This document shows positions 1-8,814 of a stretch of 64,000 nucleotides of DNA, piece by piece (positions within the stretch are counted from its first letter, which is position 1; every line of letters begins with the position of its first letter). The stretch is taken from assembly GCA_023406895.1 (NCBI GenBank), contig JAEXTV010000004.1, positions 93,101 to 157,100 on the forward strand, in the 5' to 3' direction. The translations under genes and the position numbers were made by a program. The DNA comes from Bacillota bacterium (GTDB lineage Bacteria > Bacillota > Clostridia > Christensenellales > SZUA-584). The notes under the pieces were generated by a model that saw only the letters and a program-made list of their open reading frames with translations, did not search any database and was not told the origin of the DNA.

Positions 1-1021
1 TGGCACCCCGCTGGCTCCCGAAGCAGACAACATTGTCGTGCAGCTTGACGCCCTCAATATCCGTCACGTCAACCAGTATCTGATCCATGCAGACACGGCC
101 CACCACCTTCGCGCGCCGGCCGCCGACAAGCACCTCACCCCGGCTCGAAAGCAGCCGGTTGAAGCCGTCCGCATACCCGATTGGCAGCGTCGCGATGCGC
201 GTTTCCCGGCTCGTCGTATAGGTGGCACCATAGCTTAGTTTTTCCCCGGCACCGATGGTTTTAATATGCGATACCTGTGTGTGCAGCGACATCGCGGGCT
301 CCAGCTTCACGTCCCGCTTCACTTCGTCCGACGGGTAGCAGCCGTACATCGCAATGCCCACACGCACCATATCATACGCGAGCTCGGGGCTGTCGAGCGT
401 GCCGCCGCTGTTTGCTGCGTGTATGATCGGAGAAAAGCCTTTCTCTTTCACGAGCGCGATAAACGATTGAAAACGTTCGTTCTGCTGCTGTGTATACGTT
501 TTGTCCGCTTCGTCGGCTGTCGCAAAATGTGTCATCAGCCCTTCGAGGCTGAGCAGCTCGCTCTCTGCTATGATATCAAGCAGCTCGCACGCTTCCTCAA
601 TCGATTTCACGCCGACACGGTTCATGCCCGTATCCACCTTTAAGTGGAGCTTCATCGTTCTGCCGTATTCTTTGGCGGCATCCAGCGCGTTTTTGAGGCA
701 ATCGTATGAAGTCACCACCATTGAAAGGTCAAGAGCGGCACCTTTGCGCCACTGTGAGCGGTTGGACGGCCCGAGTACGAGTATCGGCGCGGTGATGCCC
801 TCGTCCCGGAGCGCCTCCGCTTCCTCTGGAATCGCAACCGCAATCCAGTCTGCCCCCGCTTCAATGGCAGCTTTAGAAATCATTACGCTGCCGTGGCCGT
901 AGCCATCCGCTTTGGCGACGGCGCAAAACATCGTTTTCTCCGGCAGCGTTTTTTTAATATTGATCACATTGCGCTTGATCGCGCTTAAATTAACCTTCGC
1001 GTAAGTCGGCCTTAATAACAT
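1..1021 (-). CDS. alr: Alanine racemase, 3' end beyond window
   Basis: Alanine racemase interconverts L- and D-alanine with pyridoxal phosphate and supplies D-alanine for peptidoglycan. Reading from ATG at 1021, AVAKADGYGHG carries the PLP-binding lysine at residue 37, KVDTGMNRVG follows in the barrel, and SYGATY with the catalytic tyrosine plus LPIGYADG lie in the C-terminal part. AAGGA stands 5 nt before the ATG. The frame stays open to base 1 (about 340 codons); the family is usually 370-390 residues, so roughly 30-50 residues are off the window. It is the last visible gene of the minus-strand run that starts with the aryl-CoA ligase genes, 44 nt after the ACT gene. Confidence 0.95.
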   Translation of the reverse strand, partial: MLLRPTYAKVNLSAIKRNVINIKKTLPEKTMFCAVAKADGYGHGSVMISKAAIEAGADWIAVAIPEEAEALRDEGITAPILVLGPSNRSQWRKGAALDLSMVVTSYDCLKNALDAAKEYGRTMKLHLKVDTGMNRVGVKSIEEACELLDIIAESELLSLEGLMTHFATADEADKTYTQQQNERFQSFIALVKEKGFSPIIHAANSGGTLDSPELAYDMVRVGIAMYGCYPSDEVKRDVKLEPAMSLHTQVSHIKTIGAGEKLSYGATYTTSRETRIATLPIGYADGFNRLLSSRGEVLVGGRRAKVVGRVCMDQILVDVTDIEGVKLHDNVVCFGSQRGA

Positions 1022-1065
1022 GTCGTCCTTCTTTATAAGGCGCTTTCAATCAGCGTCGTTAAATT

Positions 1066-1494
1066 TCAGATCCTGTAAATATCCTGTTCGCTCAGCAGCT
1101 TCACGCCGCCTTCCTCAAGAGATTTCACGGCTTTCTCAATATCCTCAACGCGGAACAGTATCAGCGCGTTTTCATTGGGTGTGCGCACAAATGAATACAG
1201 ATACTCCACGCTGATATCCGCCGCGTCGAGCAGCTGCAGCACCTTGGCCAGCCCGCCCGGCTTATCGGTGACCTCCGCCACGATCACATCGGTCGTGCTT
1301 GCTGTGAAGCCGTTCGCCTTCAGCATCGCAATCGCCTTTTCGGGTTCGCTTACGATGCAGCGCATAATGCCGAAATTCGTTGTGTCAGCAATGGACAGCG
1401 CAATAAGATCCACGCCGCCTTCACCGAACACTTCCGTGATTTTGGCCAGACGGCCCTTTTTGTTTTCCACAAATACGGATATCTGCTTAATCAT
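1066..1494 (-). CDS. Tandem ACT-domain protein
   Basis: A 142-residue protein made only of two ACT domains (about residues 1-70 and 71-142), each beginning with the usual strand-helix pattern (KQISVFVENKKGRLAKI and VIVAEVTDKPGGLAKV). ACT domains bind amino acids and act as allosteric sensors. Stand-alone double-ACT proteins commonly sit beside phenylacetate-CoA ligase genes, as here, so a sensor or modulator role for aromatic amino acids in this operon is likely but inferred. ATG at 1494 is preferred over GTG at 1497 because GGAGG lies 7 nt before it. Confidence 0.85.
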   Translation of the reverse strand: MIKQISVFVENKKGRLAKITEVFGEGGVDLIALSIADTTNFGIMRCIVSEPEKAIAMLKANGFTASTTDVIVAEVTDKPGGLAKVLQLLDAADISVEYLYSFVRTPNENALILFRVEDIEKAVKSLEEGGVKLLSEQDIYRI

Positions 1495-1512
1495 CACAAC
1501 GCCTCCTTATAT

Positions 1513-2811
1513 TTAGAGTTGCCTCTTGTCGATCACGCGTTTGGCCTTGCCTTCACTGCGTGCAATGGTCTTCGGCTCCACGAGCGTTACCTGAACGCCG
1601 ATATTGAGCACCGTTTGTATTTCGGCCCCAATTCGCTTCTGCAGCGTTTCCAGCCTCTTCACTTCATCCGAGAAGATATCGGCGGATACCTCCACCTGCA
1701 CCTCGAGCGTATCCGTGTTGTCCACGCGGTCAACCACAATCTGGTAATGAGGTTCCACCTCCGCAATGTTCACAAGCACGCCTTCAATTTGAGACGGGAA
1801 TACGTTGACACCACGGATGATCAGCATATCGTCACTGCGCCCCAACACCTTGCTCATACGCGCCATTGTGCGGCCGCAGTCGCAGGTATCGATGCTCAGC
1901 GAGGTGATGTCGCGTGTGCGGTAACGGATCAGCGGTATGCCGTCCTTGTCTATCGTCGTGATAACAAGCTCACCCTTTTCGCCGTACGGCAGCGGTTCGA
2001 GCGTGTCGGGATCAATGATCTCGGCGAGGAAGTAATCCTCCGCGATGTGCAGGCCTTTTTTGTATTTGCAGTCCGCCGCGACACCCGGCCCCATGATTTC
2101 GGACAAGCCGTAAATGTCGATCGCAAGCAGATTCAGCCGCTGTTCAATCTCGGCGCGCATGGCCTCGGTCCAAGGCTCTGCGCCGAACACACCGCCTGTG
2201 AGCTTCAAGCTCTTGGGGTCAATGCCCATCTCCTCCATCGTCTCAGCGAGGTACAGCGCATACGAGGGCGTGCACGCGAGCAGCGTTGTGCCGAAATCCT
2301 GCATCAGCATAATCTGGCGCTTTGTGTTGCCGCCCGATACAGGGATCGTCATCGCACCGAGCGTTTCCGCGCCGTAGTGTGCGCCGAGACCGCCCGTAAA
2401 CAATCCATAGCCGTAGGCCACCTGTATGACTGATTTATTGCTTCCGCCCGCGAACGTAAACGTACGCGCCATCAGATCACCCCAGTTTTTGATGTCGCGC
2501 TTGGTATAGCCCACCACCGTGGGTTTTCCCGTGGTGCCGGACGATGCGTGGACGCGGCAGATCTCGTCCTGCGGCACCGCAAACAACCCGAACGGATAGT
2601 TGTCTCTCAGATCCTGCTTGAGCGTGAAAGGCAGCAGCTTCACATCGTCCACGCTTTTGATATCGTCGGGCTTTACACCCTTTTCATCGAACGCCTTTTT
2701 ATAGAAAGGCACATTCTCATATACTTTTTTAACTGTGGCTTGAAGCTTTTTCGTCTGCAGGGCGCGAAGCTGTTCGCGGTCCATGCATTCGATTTCTTTA
2801 TTCCAATACAT
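1513..2811 (-). CDS. paaK: Phenylacetate-CoA ligase, copy 1
   Basis: AMP-forming aryl-CoA ligase of the adenylate-forming superfamily. It activates phenylacetate or related aryl acids to CoA thioesters, or may run in reverse to recover energy. The 432-residue length fits PaaK. The AMP-binding P-loop HASSGTTGKPTVVGY is near residue 90, YGLSEIMGPGVAADC in the middle, and the hinge/C-terminal lid region GRSDDMLIIRGVNVFPSQIE near residue 330. TTGGAGGAATACA precedes the ATG. A paralogue lies upstream at 5159-6460 with indolepyruvate oxidoreductase genes between them, which points to aromatic amino acid fermentation. Which aryl acid is used cannot be told from sequence. Confidence 0.93.
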   Translation of the reverse strand: MYWNKEIECMDREQLRALQTKKLQATVKKVYENVPFYKKAFDEKGVKPDDIKSVDDVKLLPFTLKQDLRDNYPFGLFAVPQDEICRVHASSGTTGKPTVVGYTKRDIKNWGDLMARTFTFAGGSNKSVIQVAYGYGLFTGGLGAHYGAETLGAMTIPVSGGNTKRQIMLMQDFGTTLLACTPSYALYLAETMEEMGIDPKSLKLTGGVFGAEPWTEAMRAEIEQRLNLLAIDIYGLSEIMGPGVAADCKYKKGLHIAEDYFLAEIIDPDTLEPLPYGEKGELVITTIDKDGIPLIRYRTRDITSLSIDTCDCGRTMARMSKVLGRSDDMLIIRGVNVFPSQIEGVLVNIAEVEPHYQIVVDRVDNTDTLEVQVEVSADIFSDEVKRLETLQKRIGAEIQTVLNIGVQVTLVEPKTIARSEGKAKRVIDKRQL

Positions 2812-2832
2812 TGTATTCCTCCAACAATACGT

Positions 2833-3405
2833 TTAAGCGTTATAGCCTTTTTCGAATGCCGCGAGGTTAACCTCCAGCGTTTTTGGGGGAACCGTTTGTT
2901 TGATGGCATCGAGGAAGGCCTGTTTATCAATATCCATATGTTTCGCAAGCACGCCGAGCAGCACGATGTTGATCGCCTTTGTGTTGCCCGCCTCTTGGGC
3001 GAGCGTGAGCGCGTCCACAAACACCGCGTCCGGCACCATGGCGCTGATACGCGATTCGATATCCGCAGGATATTTCTGCGCCCCCGTGATCACGGGCATC
3101 GGCAGAATTTCCTGCGTGTTAATAAACATCCTGCCGTTATTTTTCAAACGGCCGCACCACCTCAATGCTTCCAGCTTTTCAAAAGCCAGAATGATATCCG
3201 CGCCGCCTTCGTCGATGATGGGCGCGTAAACTTTATCGCCTAAACGGACGTGCGTCACGACACTGCCGCCGCGCTGGGCCATGCCGTGCACCTCCGAAAG
3301 CTTCACATCGTATCCCAAATTGATCGCCAGGTTGCCAAGCACCCGGCTGGCGAGCAGCGTTCCCTGCCCGCCGACACCCACAATTAAAATATCCGTCATA
3401 CTCAT
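2833..3405 (-). CDS. iorB: Indolepyruvate ferredoxin oxidoreductase, beta subunit
   Basis: Gamma-type subunit of the 2-oxoacid:ferredoxin oxidoreductase family. With IorA it oxidises aryl pyruvates (from transaminated Trp, Phe, Tyr) to aryl-acetyl-CoA, CO2 and reduced ferredoxin. It starts ILIVGVGGQGTLLASR, typical of the family, and contains SEVHGMAQRGGSV. The 190-residue length is normal. The ATG at 3405 overlaps the TGA of iorA by 4 nt (ATGA), so translation is coupled. The same frame is open further upstream, inside iorA, but that extension has no family resemblance and is not used. Confidence 0.93.
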   Translation of the reverse strand: MSMTDILIVGVGGQGTLLASRVLGNLAINLGYDVKLSEVHGMAQRGGSVVTHVRLGDKVYAPIIDEGGADIILAFEKLEALRWCGRLKNNGRMFINTQEILPMPVITGAQKYPADIESRISAMVPDAVFVDALTLAQEAGNTKAINIVLLGVLAKHMDIDKQAFLDAIKQTVPPKTLEVNLAAFEKGYNA

Positions 3406-5129
3406 ACCCCTGTTGTTTCTATCGCACCGAACGCACACACGCTCGGGCAAAGCCCGCAGCCCGTGCAGACGCTCGCGTCTATCTGCATGCCGTTTTCCGT
3501 GTTCTTGATAGCCGGACAGCCAAGCTTTAAGCACATGCCGCAGCTCTGGCATTTTTCCGTAATCGCATACGGCGCTTTAATATACTTTTTATCGAGCAGC
3601 ACGCAGGGCCGTTTTGTAATCACCACGCTGAGTTCCTCACGCGCGGTTTCCTCCTTGAGTATCTGCGTAAGCTCCTTGAGATTGAACGGATCAACAATGC
3701 GCACGTTTTTCACCCCGATGGCCTTGACGAGCGTCGGGATGTCGATTGCGTACGCGATATCACCCTTCACCGTTTTCCCGGTGGCAGGGTTGTCCTGATG
3801 GCCCGTCATGCCCGTCGTCGAGTTGTCAAGTATGATGACGGTAGACGTCGCGCCGTTGTAGACCATATCCACAAGGCCTGTGATGCCGGAATGGAAGAAC
3901 GTCGAGTCGCCGATCACAGCAACCAGTTTGCGCGCGAATTCCTTGCCGCGCGCCTTCTCCATACCCATGGCCATGCCGATACTCGCGCCCATGCAAACGC
4001 ACGCGTCGATGCCCTGATGCGGCGGCAATGCGCCGAGCGTATAACAGCCGATATCGCCTGTGGCCGTGAGGCCGAGCTTTTTGAGCGTGTGAAACACGGC
4101 GCGGTGCGGGCAGCCGGGGCACATCACGGGCGGCCTTTGCGGCAAATCTCCCGGGTTGCAGATGGTCTTTTTCTCTCCGCCAATCTTCTCGGCAATCAAA
4201 TTCACGCTGTATTCGCCCTGAACCGAGAATAGATCCTTGCCAGAGACATCGATCCCCATCGCCTTGATCTGATTTTCGAAGAACGGCTCCAGCTCCTCCA
4301 CCACATAAAGCGTATCAACCTGAGACGCAAAATCGCGTATCATCTTTTCAGGAAGCGGATAAATGAGCCCGAGCTTCAATGTGCTGGCTTCGGGCAGTGC
4401 CTCGCGCACATAGTTATAGGACACGCCGCTCGTCACGATACCGATTTTCTTATCGCGGTATTCGGCCACGTTGACAGCCAGCGTATCCGCCGCCGTCTTG
4501 ATTGCGTTCATGCGCTGTTCCACAACGATGTGGCGTTTTTTTGCCATGCCCGGCATCATCACGTATTTCAAGATATCCTTTTGATAGGGTTTGAGCATGT
4601 CATCCGCGCGCGTGCCCAACGCCACAAGCCCCTGCGAGTGCGAGAGCCGCGTATTGGAGCGTACGAGCACAGGCGTATCGTATTGCTCGGAGAGCTCATA
4701 GGCGAGCTTCATGAACTCTTTGGCTTCATTGCTGTCGGCCGGTTCGAGCATGGGCACATGCGCGCTGCGCGCGTAGAACCGCGAATCCTGCTCGTTCTGG
4801 CTTGAATGCATGCCCGGATCGTCCGCAACGATGATCACGAGACCGCCGTTCACGCCCGTATAGGAGACGGTGAAAAGCGGGTCGGCTGCGACATTAAGCC
4901 CCACATGCTTCATGCAGCAAAGCGCACGCGCACCCGCAAAAGACGCACCGATGGCCACCTCAAGCGCCACCTTTTCGTTCGGAGCCCATTCAGCATATAT
5001 GTCATCAAACTCTGCGATATGTTCCGTGATTTCTGTGCTTGGCGTTCCCGGATACGCCGCGGCGACTGTCACGCCCGCTTCATAAGCACCGCGTGCAAAC
5101 GCCTCGTTTCCCAGCATCAGCTTCTTCAT
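3402..5129 (-). CDS. iorA: Indolepyruvate ferredoxin oxidoreductase, alpha subunit
   Basis: Thiamine-diphosphate-dependent subunit of 575 residues, normal for IorA. The N-terminal pyrimidine-binding half begins LMLGNEAFARGAYEAG and contains AAYPGTPSTEI. The middle has MCPGCPHRAVF and DIGCYTLGALPP. The TPP/Mg site follows in VAVIGDSTFFHSG and ILDNSTTGMTGHQDNPATG. The C-terminal tail carries two 4Fe-4S clusters, CQSCGMCLKLGCPAI and CTGCGLCPSVCAFGAI, which pass electrons to ferredoxin. It lies 29 nt after the second phenylacetate-CoA ligase gene and overlaps iorB by 4 nt. Confidence 0.95.
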   Translation of the reverse strand: MKKLMLGNEAFARGAYEAGVTVAAAYPGTPSTEITEHIAEFDDIYAEWAPNEKVALEVAIGASFAGARALCCMKHVGLNVAADPLFTVSYTGVNGGLVIIVADDPGMHSSQNEQDSRFYARSAHVPMLEPADSNEAKEFMKLAYELSEQYDTPVLVRSNTRLSHSQGLVALGTRADDMLKPYQKDILKYVMMPGMAKKRHIVVEQRMNAIKTAADTLAVNVAEYRDKKIGIVTSGVSYNYVREALPEASTLKLGLIYPLPEKMIRDFASQVDTLYVVEELEPFFENQIKAMGIDVSGKDLFSVQGEYSVNLIAEKIGGEKKTICNPGDLPQRPPVMCPGCPHRAVFHTLKKLGLTATGDIGCYTLGALPPHQGIDACVCMGASIGMAMGMEKARGKEFARKLVAVIGDSTFFHSGITGLVDMVYNGATSTVIILDNSTTGMTGHQDNPATGKTVKGDIAYAIDIPTLVKAIGVKNVRIVDPFNLKELTQILKEETAREELSVVITKRPCVLLDKKYIKAPYAITEKCQSCGMCLKLGCPAIKNTENGMQIDASVCTGCGLCPSVCAFGAIETTGV

Positions 5130-5158
5130 TTGCTTCCCCTCATGTTGTCTTTTATTGT

Positions 5159-6460
5159 TTATGACTGTCCGCGCAGGTCTGTCACGCGCTTGGCTTTGCC
5201 TTCAAATCGTTTGAGCGACTGCGGCTCAACGAGCTTCACATCGGCTGTGATATTCAGCACCGTATATATCGCGTGCTTGACCTTTTTCTCCAGCGCCTCG
5301 AGCGCGCTGAACTTCTCAATCAGCGACGCGTCGGACACCTCGACGAGCACCTCGATGGTATCCATATAGCCATCCTTGCGGACAATGATTTCGTAATGCG
5401 GCCCGATATCCTCGATGCCGAGCAGAACACCCTCAATCTGCGACGGGAATACATTGACGCCTCGGACGATCAGCATGTCGTCCGTGCGTCCCTGCACCTT
5501 GGCCATGCGCATCGATGTGCGCCCGCACTCGCATTTTTCGGGTATCAGCCACGTGATGTCCTTGGTGCGATAGCGCAGTATCGGCAGCGCCTCCTTTGAA
5601 AGCGCAGTGATGACCAATTCACCCTTTTCTCCGACCGACACAGGTTCGAGTGTGTCGGGATTGATAAACTCGCAGTAAAAATGGTCCTCGCAAATATGCA
5701 TGCCGTGCTTCAAATAGCATTCGCCCGATACACCCGGCCCGATGATTTCACTGAGCCCGTAGTTCTCGGTCGCGATGATATCCCACGCCTGCTCAATCTC
5801 GCGGCGCATCTCTTCGGTATGCCCTTCGCCGCCGAACATGCCGAGCCTCAGCGGCAGCTTTTTGGCATCAACACCCATCTTTTTTGCTGTTTCCGCCAGA
5901 TACAGCGCGTAAGAAGGTGTACCGACGAGCAGCGTGGTTTCAAAGTCCCGCATGATGTTAATTTGGCGCTCGGAGTTGCCGCCCGATATCGGAATGACAG
6001 ACGTGCCGAGCTTCTCGAGGCCGTAATGCAGGCCGAAAGCGCCCGTAAACAGCGTATAACCGAACGTGATCTGCGCGATGTCGTCCGGTGTTGCGCCTGC
6101 GGCGCAAGCCATACGCGCGATGCATTCGGACCACATGTCGATATCGGCCTTTGTGTAGCCGACAACGGTCGGCTTGCCCGTGGTGCCGGATGATGCGTGA
6201 ATACGCACGACATCCTTCATCGGAACCGCGAAAAGCTTGTACGGGTAATTGTCCCGTAAATCGTCCTTGACTGTAAACGGAATGCGCCGGATATCATCCA
6301 GCGTTTTTATGTCGTCCGGCTTGACGCCTGCCGCGTCGAGCTTTTTGCGGTAATGAGCGACGTTGTGATAGCACCGTTCTACCGTACTTTTGAGCCGCGC
6401 GAGCTGAATGTCTTCAATCTCCTGCCGCGTCGCGCACTCAATCTTTTCATTCCAGATCAT
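5159..6460 (-). CDS. paaK: Phenylacetate-CoA ligase, copy 2
   Basis: Second 433-residue AMP-forming aryl-CoA ligase and first gene of the presumed operon. It carries the P-loop IHASSGTTGKPTVVGY, the signature ENYGLSEIIGPGVSGEC, and the lid motif GRTDDMLIVRGVNVFPSQIE. It clearly resembles the copy at 1513-2811 through its whole length but differs at many residues, so the pair is an old duplication or separately acquired, not a recent tandem copy. The two may prefer different aryl acids (phenylacetate, indoleacetate, hydroxyphenylacetate); that is inference. Confidence 0.92.
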   Translation of the reverse strand: MIWNEKIECATRQEIEDIQLARLKSTVERCYHNVAHYRKKLDAAGVKPDDIKTLDDIRRIPFTVKDDLRDNYPYKLFAVPMKDVVRIHASSGTTGKPTVVGYTKADIDMWSECIARMACAAGATPDDIAQITFGYTLFTGAFGLHYGLEKLGTSVIPISGGNSERQINIMRDFETTLLVGTPSYALYLAETAKKMGVDAKKLPLRLGMFGGEGHTEEMRREIEQAWDIIATENYGLSEIIGPGVSGECYLKHGMHICEDHFYCEFINPDTLEPVSVGEKGELVITALSKEALPILRYRTKDITWLIPEKCECGRTSMRMAKVQGRTDDMLIVRGVNVFPSQIEGVLLGIEDIGPHYEIIVRKDGYMDTIEVLVEVSDASLIEKFSALEALEKKVKHAIYTVLNITADVKLVEPQSLKRFEGKAKRVTDLRGQS

Positions 6461-6533
6461 TTTCTCCTACCTCACTGCATTGTCTTTCGCACGCAAATCA
6501 GGCCCGTGCTTCCGTGCTTCGTTGAATGTATTG

Positions 6534-6562
6534 ATTATAGCGTATCGTATACAAAAAATAAA
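6534..6562 (-). promoter_or_regulatory. Possible promoter of the paaK-iorAB operon
   Basis: A perfect TATAAT (-10) reads on the minus strand at 6534-6539, about 75 nt before the ATG at 6460. No good -35 box is found at 17 nt (TTTATT is the best), so only the -10 is well supported. Confidence 0.35.
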
Positions 6563-6620
6563 GTCTAAATGCATACTTTACCTGTTGTGAGACCGATTGT
6601 TTGATAATTCTTCCATCAAT

Positions 6621-6649
6621 GAGCTGTCAGCTTTGCTGACTGTGGATTG
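6621..6649. repeat. Dispersed repeat A, copy 1
   Basis: A 29-bp segment beginning GAGCTGTCAGCTTTGCTGAC, repeated with one mismatch at 6886-6914. It contains an internal hairpin, GTCAGC TTT GCTGAC. Confidence 0.7.
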
Positions 6650-6885
6650 TTATGCGAATGTTCGCTTTTATTTCGGAACGGTCAAGACCGTTCCCTACGG
6701 TTCGTGTACACCGCCCTTGTAGGGGCGATCAATGATCGCCCGCGATTAGCCCTTAGAACTGAAATATCATAGACACCAATGCAGACCGCAATCCTCCGTC
6801 GAACTGCGCGCGCCACCTCCTTTCAAAAGGAGGCTTTATTCTGCACATTTCATACTGCTGCGTTCTTTTCGGCTCCTTTGGAAAG

Positions 6886-6914
6886 GAGCTGTCAGCTTTG
6901 CTGACTGAGGATTG
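6886..6914. repeat. Dispersed repeat A, copy 2
   Basis: Second copy of the 6621-6649 segment with one mismatch. It is preceded by GGCTCCTTTGGAAAGGAGC, itself a hairpin, so this copy looks like a fuller version of the element. Confidence 0.7.
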
Positions 6915-6953
6915 ATTTACAAATGAACAGACATACCATATCAATAATAGAGC

Positions 6954-6977
6954 CCTTTTGGGCGCGTTTGCGCCGAT
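6954..6977. repeat. Dispersed repeat B, copy 1
   Basis: A 24-bp direct repeat starting CCTTTTGGGCGCGTTTGCGC, identical to 7138-7161. It contains the hairpin GGCGC GTTT GCGCC. Confidence 0.75.
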
Positions 6978-7137
6978 TGCGATACATATGCGCTTTAAGC
7001 CGTATAAGCTTTCTTCCGAAGCGACCATACCCCTCCGGGGTACAGGAATACTTTTTTGTTGTTCACGTGTAATAGGCAAATGACACAAGGTTGATTCTAA
7101 CTAAACTAGCCTTCTAGGCGAATCCAATTATAAAAGT

Positions 7138-7161
7138 CCTTTTGGGCGCGTTTGCGCCGAT
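7138..7161. repeat. Dispersed repeat B, copy 2
   Basis: Identical second copy of the 24-bp repeat at 6954-6977. The bases before it (AAAAGT) and after it (CTCACA) differ from copy 1, so the repeat unit is about this long. Confidence 0.75.
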
Positions 7162-7396
7162 CTCACAGCAACTATTTGCGTTCAAGCCTCCCTCAGTCGC
7201 CTCCGGCGACAGCTCCCTCCCGAGGGAGCCATGGATAAGCAGATATCGCCTTATTAGGCAGCATAGCTGTCGGCTGTCAAAGGCCCTATGGAAAGAGATG
7301 CTTCGCTTCGTTACCACTGTGCTCAGCATGACGGAAGACGCTGTGAGCAAACCGAGCACCTTAACGATCGGTGACCCGAGCCATTGACACAGAGCC

Positions 7397-7427
7397 AAAA
7401 AAAGAGCCGCCCAATGCTGAGCAGCTC
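7397..7427 (-). terminator. Rho-independent terminator after pfp
   Basis: On the minus strand GAGCTGCTC pairs with GGGCGGCTC around a 6-nt loop (7404-7427), followed by seven T. It stands about 20 nt after the stop codon of the phosphofructokinase gene. Confidence 0.85.
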
Positions 7428-7448
7428 CTTTGATTAACTAGAAATCCA

Positions 7449-8690
7449 TTATACAAAAACCTTCTTGAGCTTCGCGAAGCGCGGCAGCCCTTCTTCATAC
7501 GGCAGCGGCGAATCGCCCTGAATCAGCGGCAGCGCATAATCGATGAAGTCCTGTGTGAGGCCTTTGCCGTCCGGCAGAATCCACTCGTCGGGAATCTTCT
7601 TTTCCCTGTTGGCCACTTCCGTCAGGTTGATCAGCTTCATGTTGCACTTGTACGCTTTGCCCGGCTCGCGCTCGAAAGCCACCATATGATCCGTTGTGCC
7701 TTCCACGGCAGCCTTCACAGCCGTCTGCCCGGCTAGGAACGATTCGTTGATATCCGTCAGCGAACCCGCGTGTGACGCACAGCGCTGCAGCAGACTGAAC
7801 TCAATACCGCGTACCTTCGCGCCTGTGGCTTCTTTGCAGTAGCTCGCGAGCGTATTCGCAAGGCCGCCGAGCTGCGCATGGCCGAAAGAGTCCTTTGATT
7901 TTGAAAGATCGCTGCCGTATTCGCTGATGTACTTGCCGTCCTTATCCTGAATGCCCTCTGAAACCGCAACGATAACCTTCTTGTTTTTCGCATAGATTTC
8001 CTTGACGCTTTCTAAGAACTTGTCCATATCGAACACCTTCTCAGGCAGATAGATCAGGTCCGGTCCGTATCCTTTATAAGACGCGAGCGCCGTCGCGGCC
8101 GTCAGCCAGCCCGCGTTTCTGCCCATCACTTCGAGTATCGTGATCATGCCCGTGTCGTACACGCGCGCGTCGAGGTACACTTCCATCGTGGAGGTTGCGA
8201 TATATTTTGCAGCGCTGCCGTAGCCCGGGCAGTGGTCAGTCGCCCACAAGTCGTTATCGATCGTCTTCGGAACGCCCATGATGCGCATTTCGTAGCCGGA
8301 CTTTTGCATATATTTGCTGATCTTGTTGCAGGTGTCCATCGAGTCGTTGCCGCCGTTATAGAAGAAATAACGCACGTCGTATTTTTTGAACACTTCCAGC
8401 ATTCTCTTGTAATCGGTATCATCCTTTTCGGCATCGGCCAGCTTATAACGCACAGACCCAAGCGCCGACGACGGTGTGGTTTTCATAAGCTCCAGCTCTG
8501 CCAAATCTTCCTGACTCATGTCAATCAGCTTCTCGTCCAGCACCCCTTTGATACCGTGTGCCGCGCCGTACACCTTTGTGATGCAATCTTCCTTCAGCGC
8601 CTGCATAAACACGCCCGCCGCGCTCGCATTGATCACCGATGTGGGTCCGCCGGATTGTCCGAATATACATGCCCCTTTTAATACGCCCAT
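7449..8690 (-). CDS. pfp: PPi-type 6-phosphofructokinase
   Basis: Phosphofructokinase family protein of 413 residues, phosphorylating fructose 6-phosphate in glycolysis. The N-terminal phosphate-donor loop is GQSGGPTSVIN, followed by YNGGNDSMDTCNKIS and the catalytic motif GVPKTIDNDLW. Lysine in PKTIDND, and N-D in GGNDS where ATP enzymes have GGDGS, are hallmarks of pyrophosphate-dependent members, so PPi rather than ATP is the likely donor; this needs assay. A single-gene transcript is suggested by a promoter at 8730-8758 and a terminator at 7397-7427. The nearest SD-like sequence (AAGGAG) is 12-13 nt from the ATG, somewhat far. Confidence 0.92.
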   Translation of the reverse strand: MGVLKGACIFGQSGGPTSVINASAAGVFMQALKEDCITKVYGAAHGIKGVLDEKLIDMSQEDLAELELMKTTPSSALGSVRYKLADAEKDDTDYKRMLEVFKKYDVRYFFYNGGNDSMDTCNKISKYMQKSGYEMRIMGVPKTIDNDLWATDHCPGYGSAAKYIATSTMEVYLDARVYDTGMITILEVMGRNAGWLTAATALASYKGYGPDLIYLPEKVFDMDKFLESVKEIYAKNKKVIVAVSEGIQDKDGKYISEYGSDLSKSKDSFGHAQLGGLANTLASYCKEATGAKVRGIEFSLLQRCASHAGSLTDINESFLAGQTAVKAAVEGTTDHMVAFEREPGKAYKCNMKLINLTEVANREKKIPDEWILPDGKGLTQDFIDYALPLIQGDSPLPYEEGLPRFAKLKKVFV

Positions 8691-8729
8691 ATTCTCGTCA
8701 GTCTCCTTCTAAATAAAACTTTAGCCAAA

Positions 8730-8758
8730 ATTATATCCCACGGCACCAATATTTTCAA
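8730..8758 (-). promoter_or_regulatory. Sigma-A type promoter of pfp
   Basis: Minus-strand TTGAAA (-35, 8753-8758), 17-nt spacer and a perfect TATAAT (-10, 8730-8735), about 40 nt before the pfp ATG. Confidence 0.8.
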
Positions 8759-8814
8759 TGGATTATAGGCAAATAAAACACAGTTTGAGGCAATTTGCCA
8801 TCTGAGGGCTGCCT

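Larger units (their letters stand above)
6600..7396. other. Gene-free stretch with dispersed repeats
   Basis: About 800 bases without a convincing gene. Open frames here lack ribosome binding sites and are built largely from repeated segments. The stretch holds two pairs of direct repeats (listed separately), several short hairpins such as CCTCC/GGAGG at 6820-6840, and a segment at 7185-7235 of the CCTCAGTCGCC...GGCGACAGCTCCCTC type that recurs in intergenic DNA of gut Clostridia (recalled, not searched). Confidence 0.6.

Noticed and set aside
1519..2433. Long plus-strand frame opposite the phenylacetate-CoA ligase gene
   Set aside because: It is a His/Arg/Val-rich mirror of a well-recognised minus-strand enzyme gene and has no ribosome binding site. 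Similar mirrors at 5681-6193, 22025-22876, 27068-27667 and 31906-32343 were dropped for the same reason.
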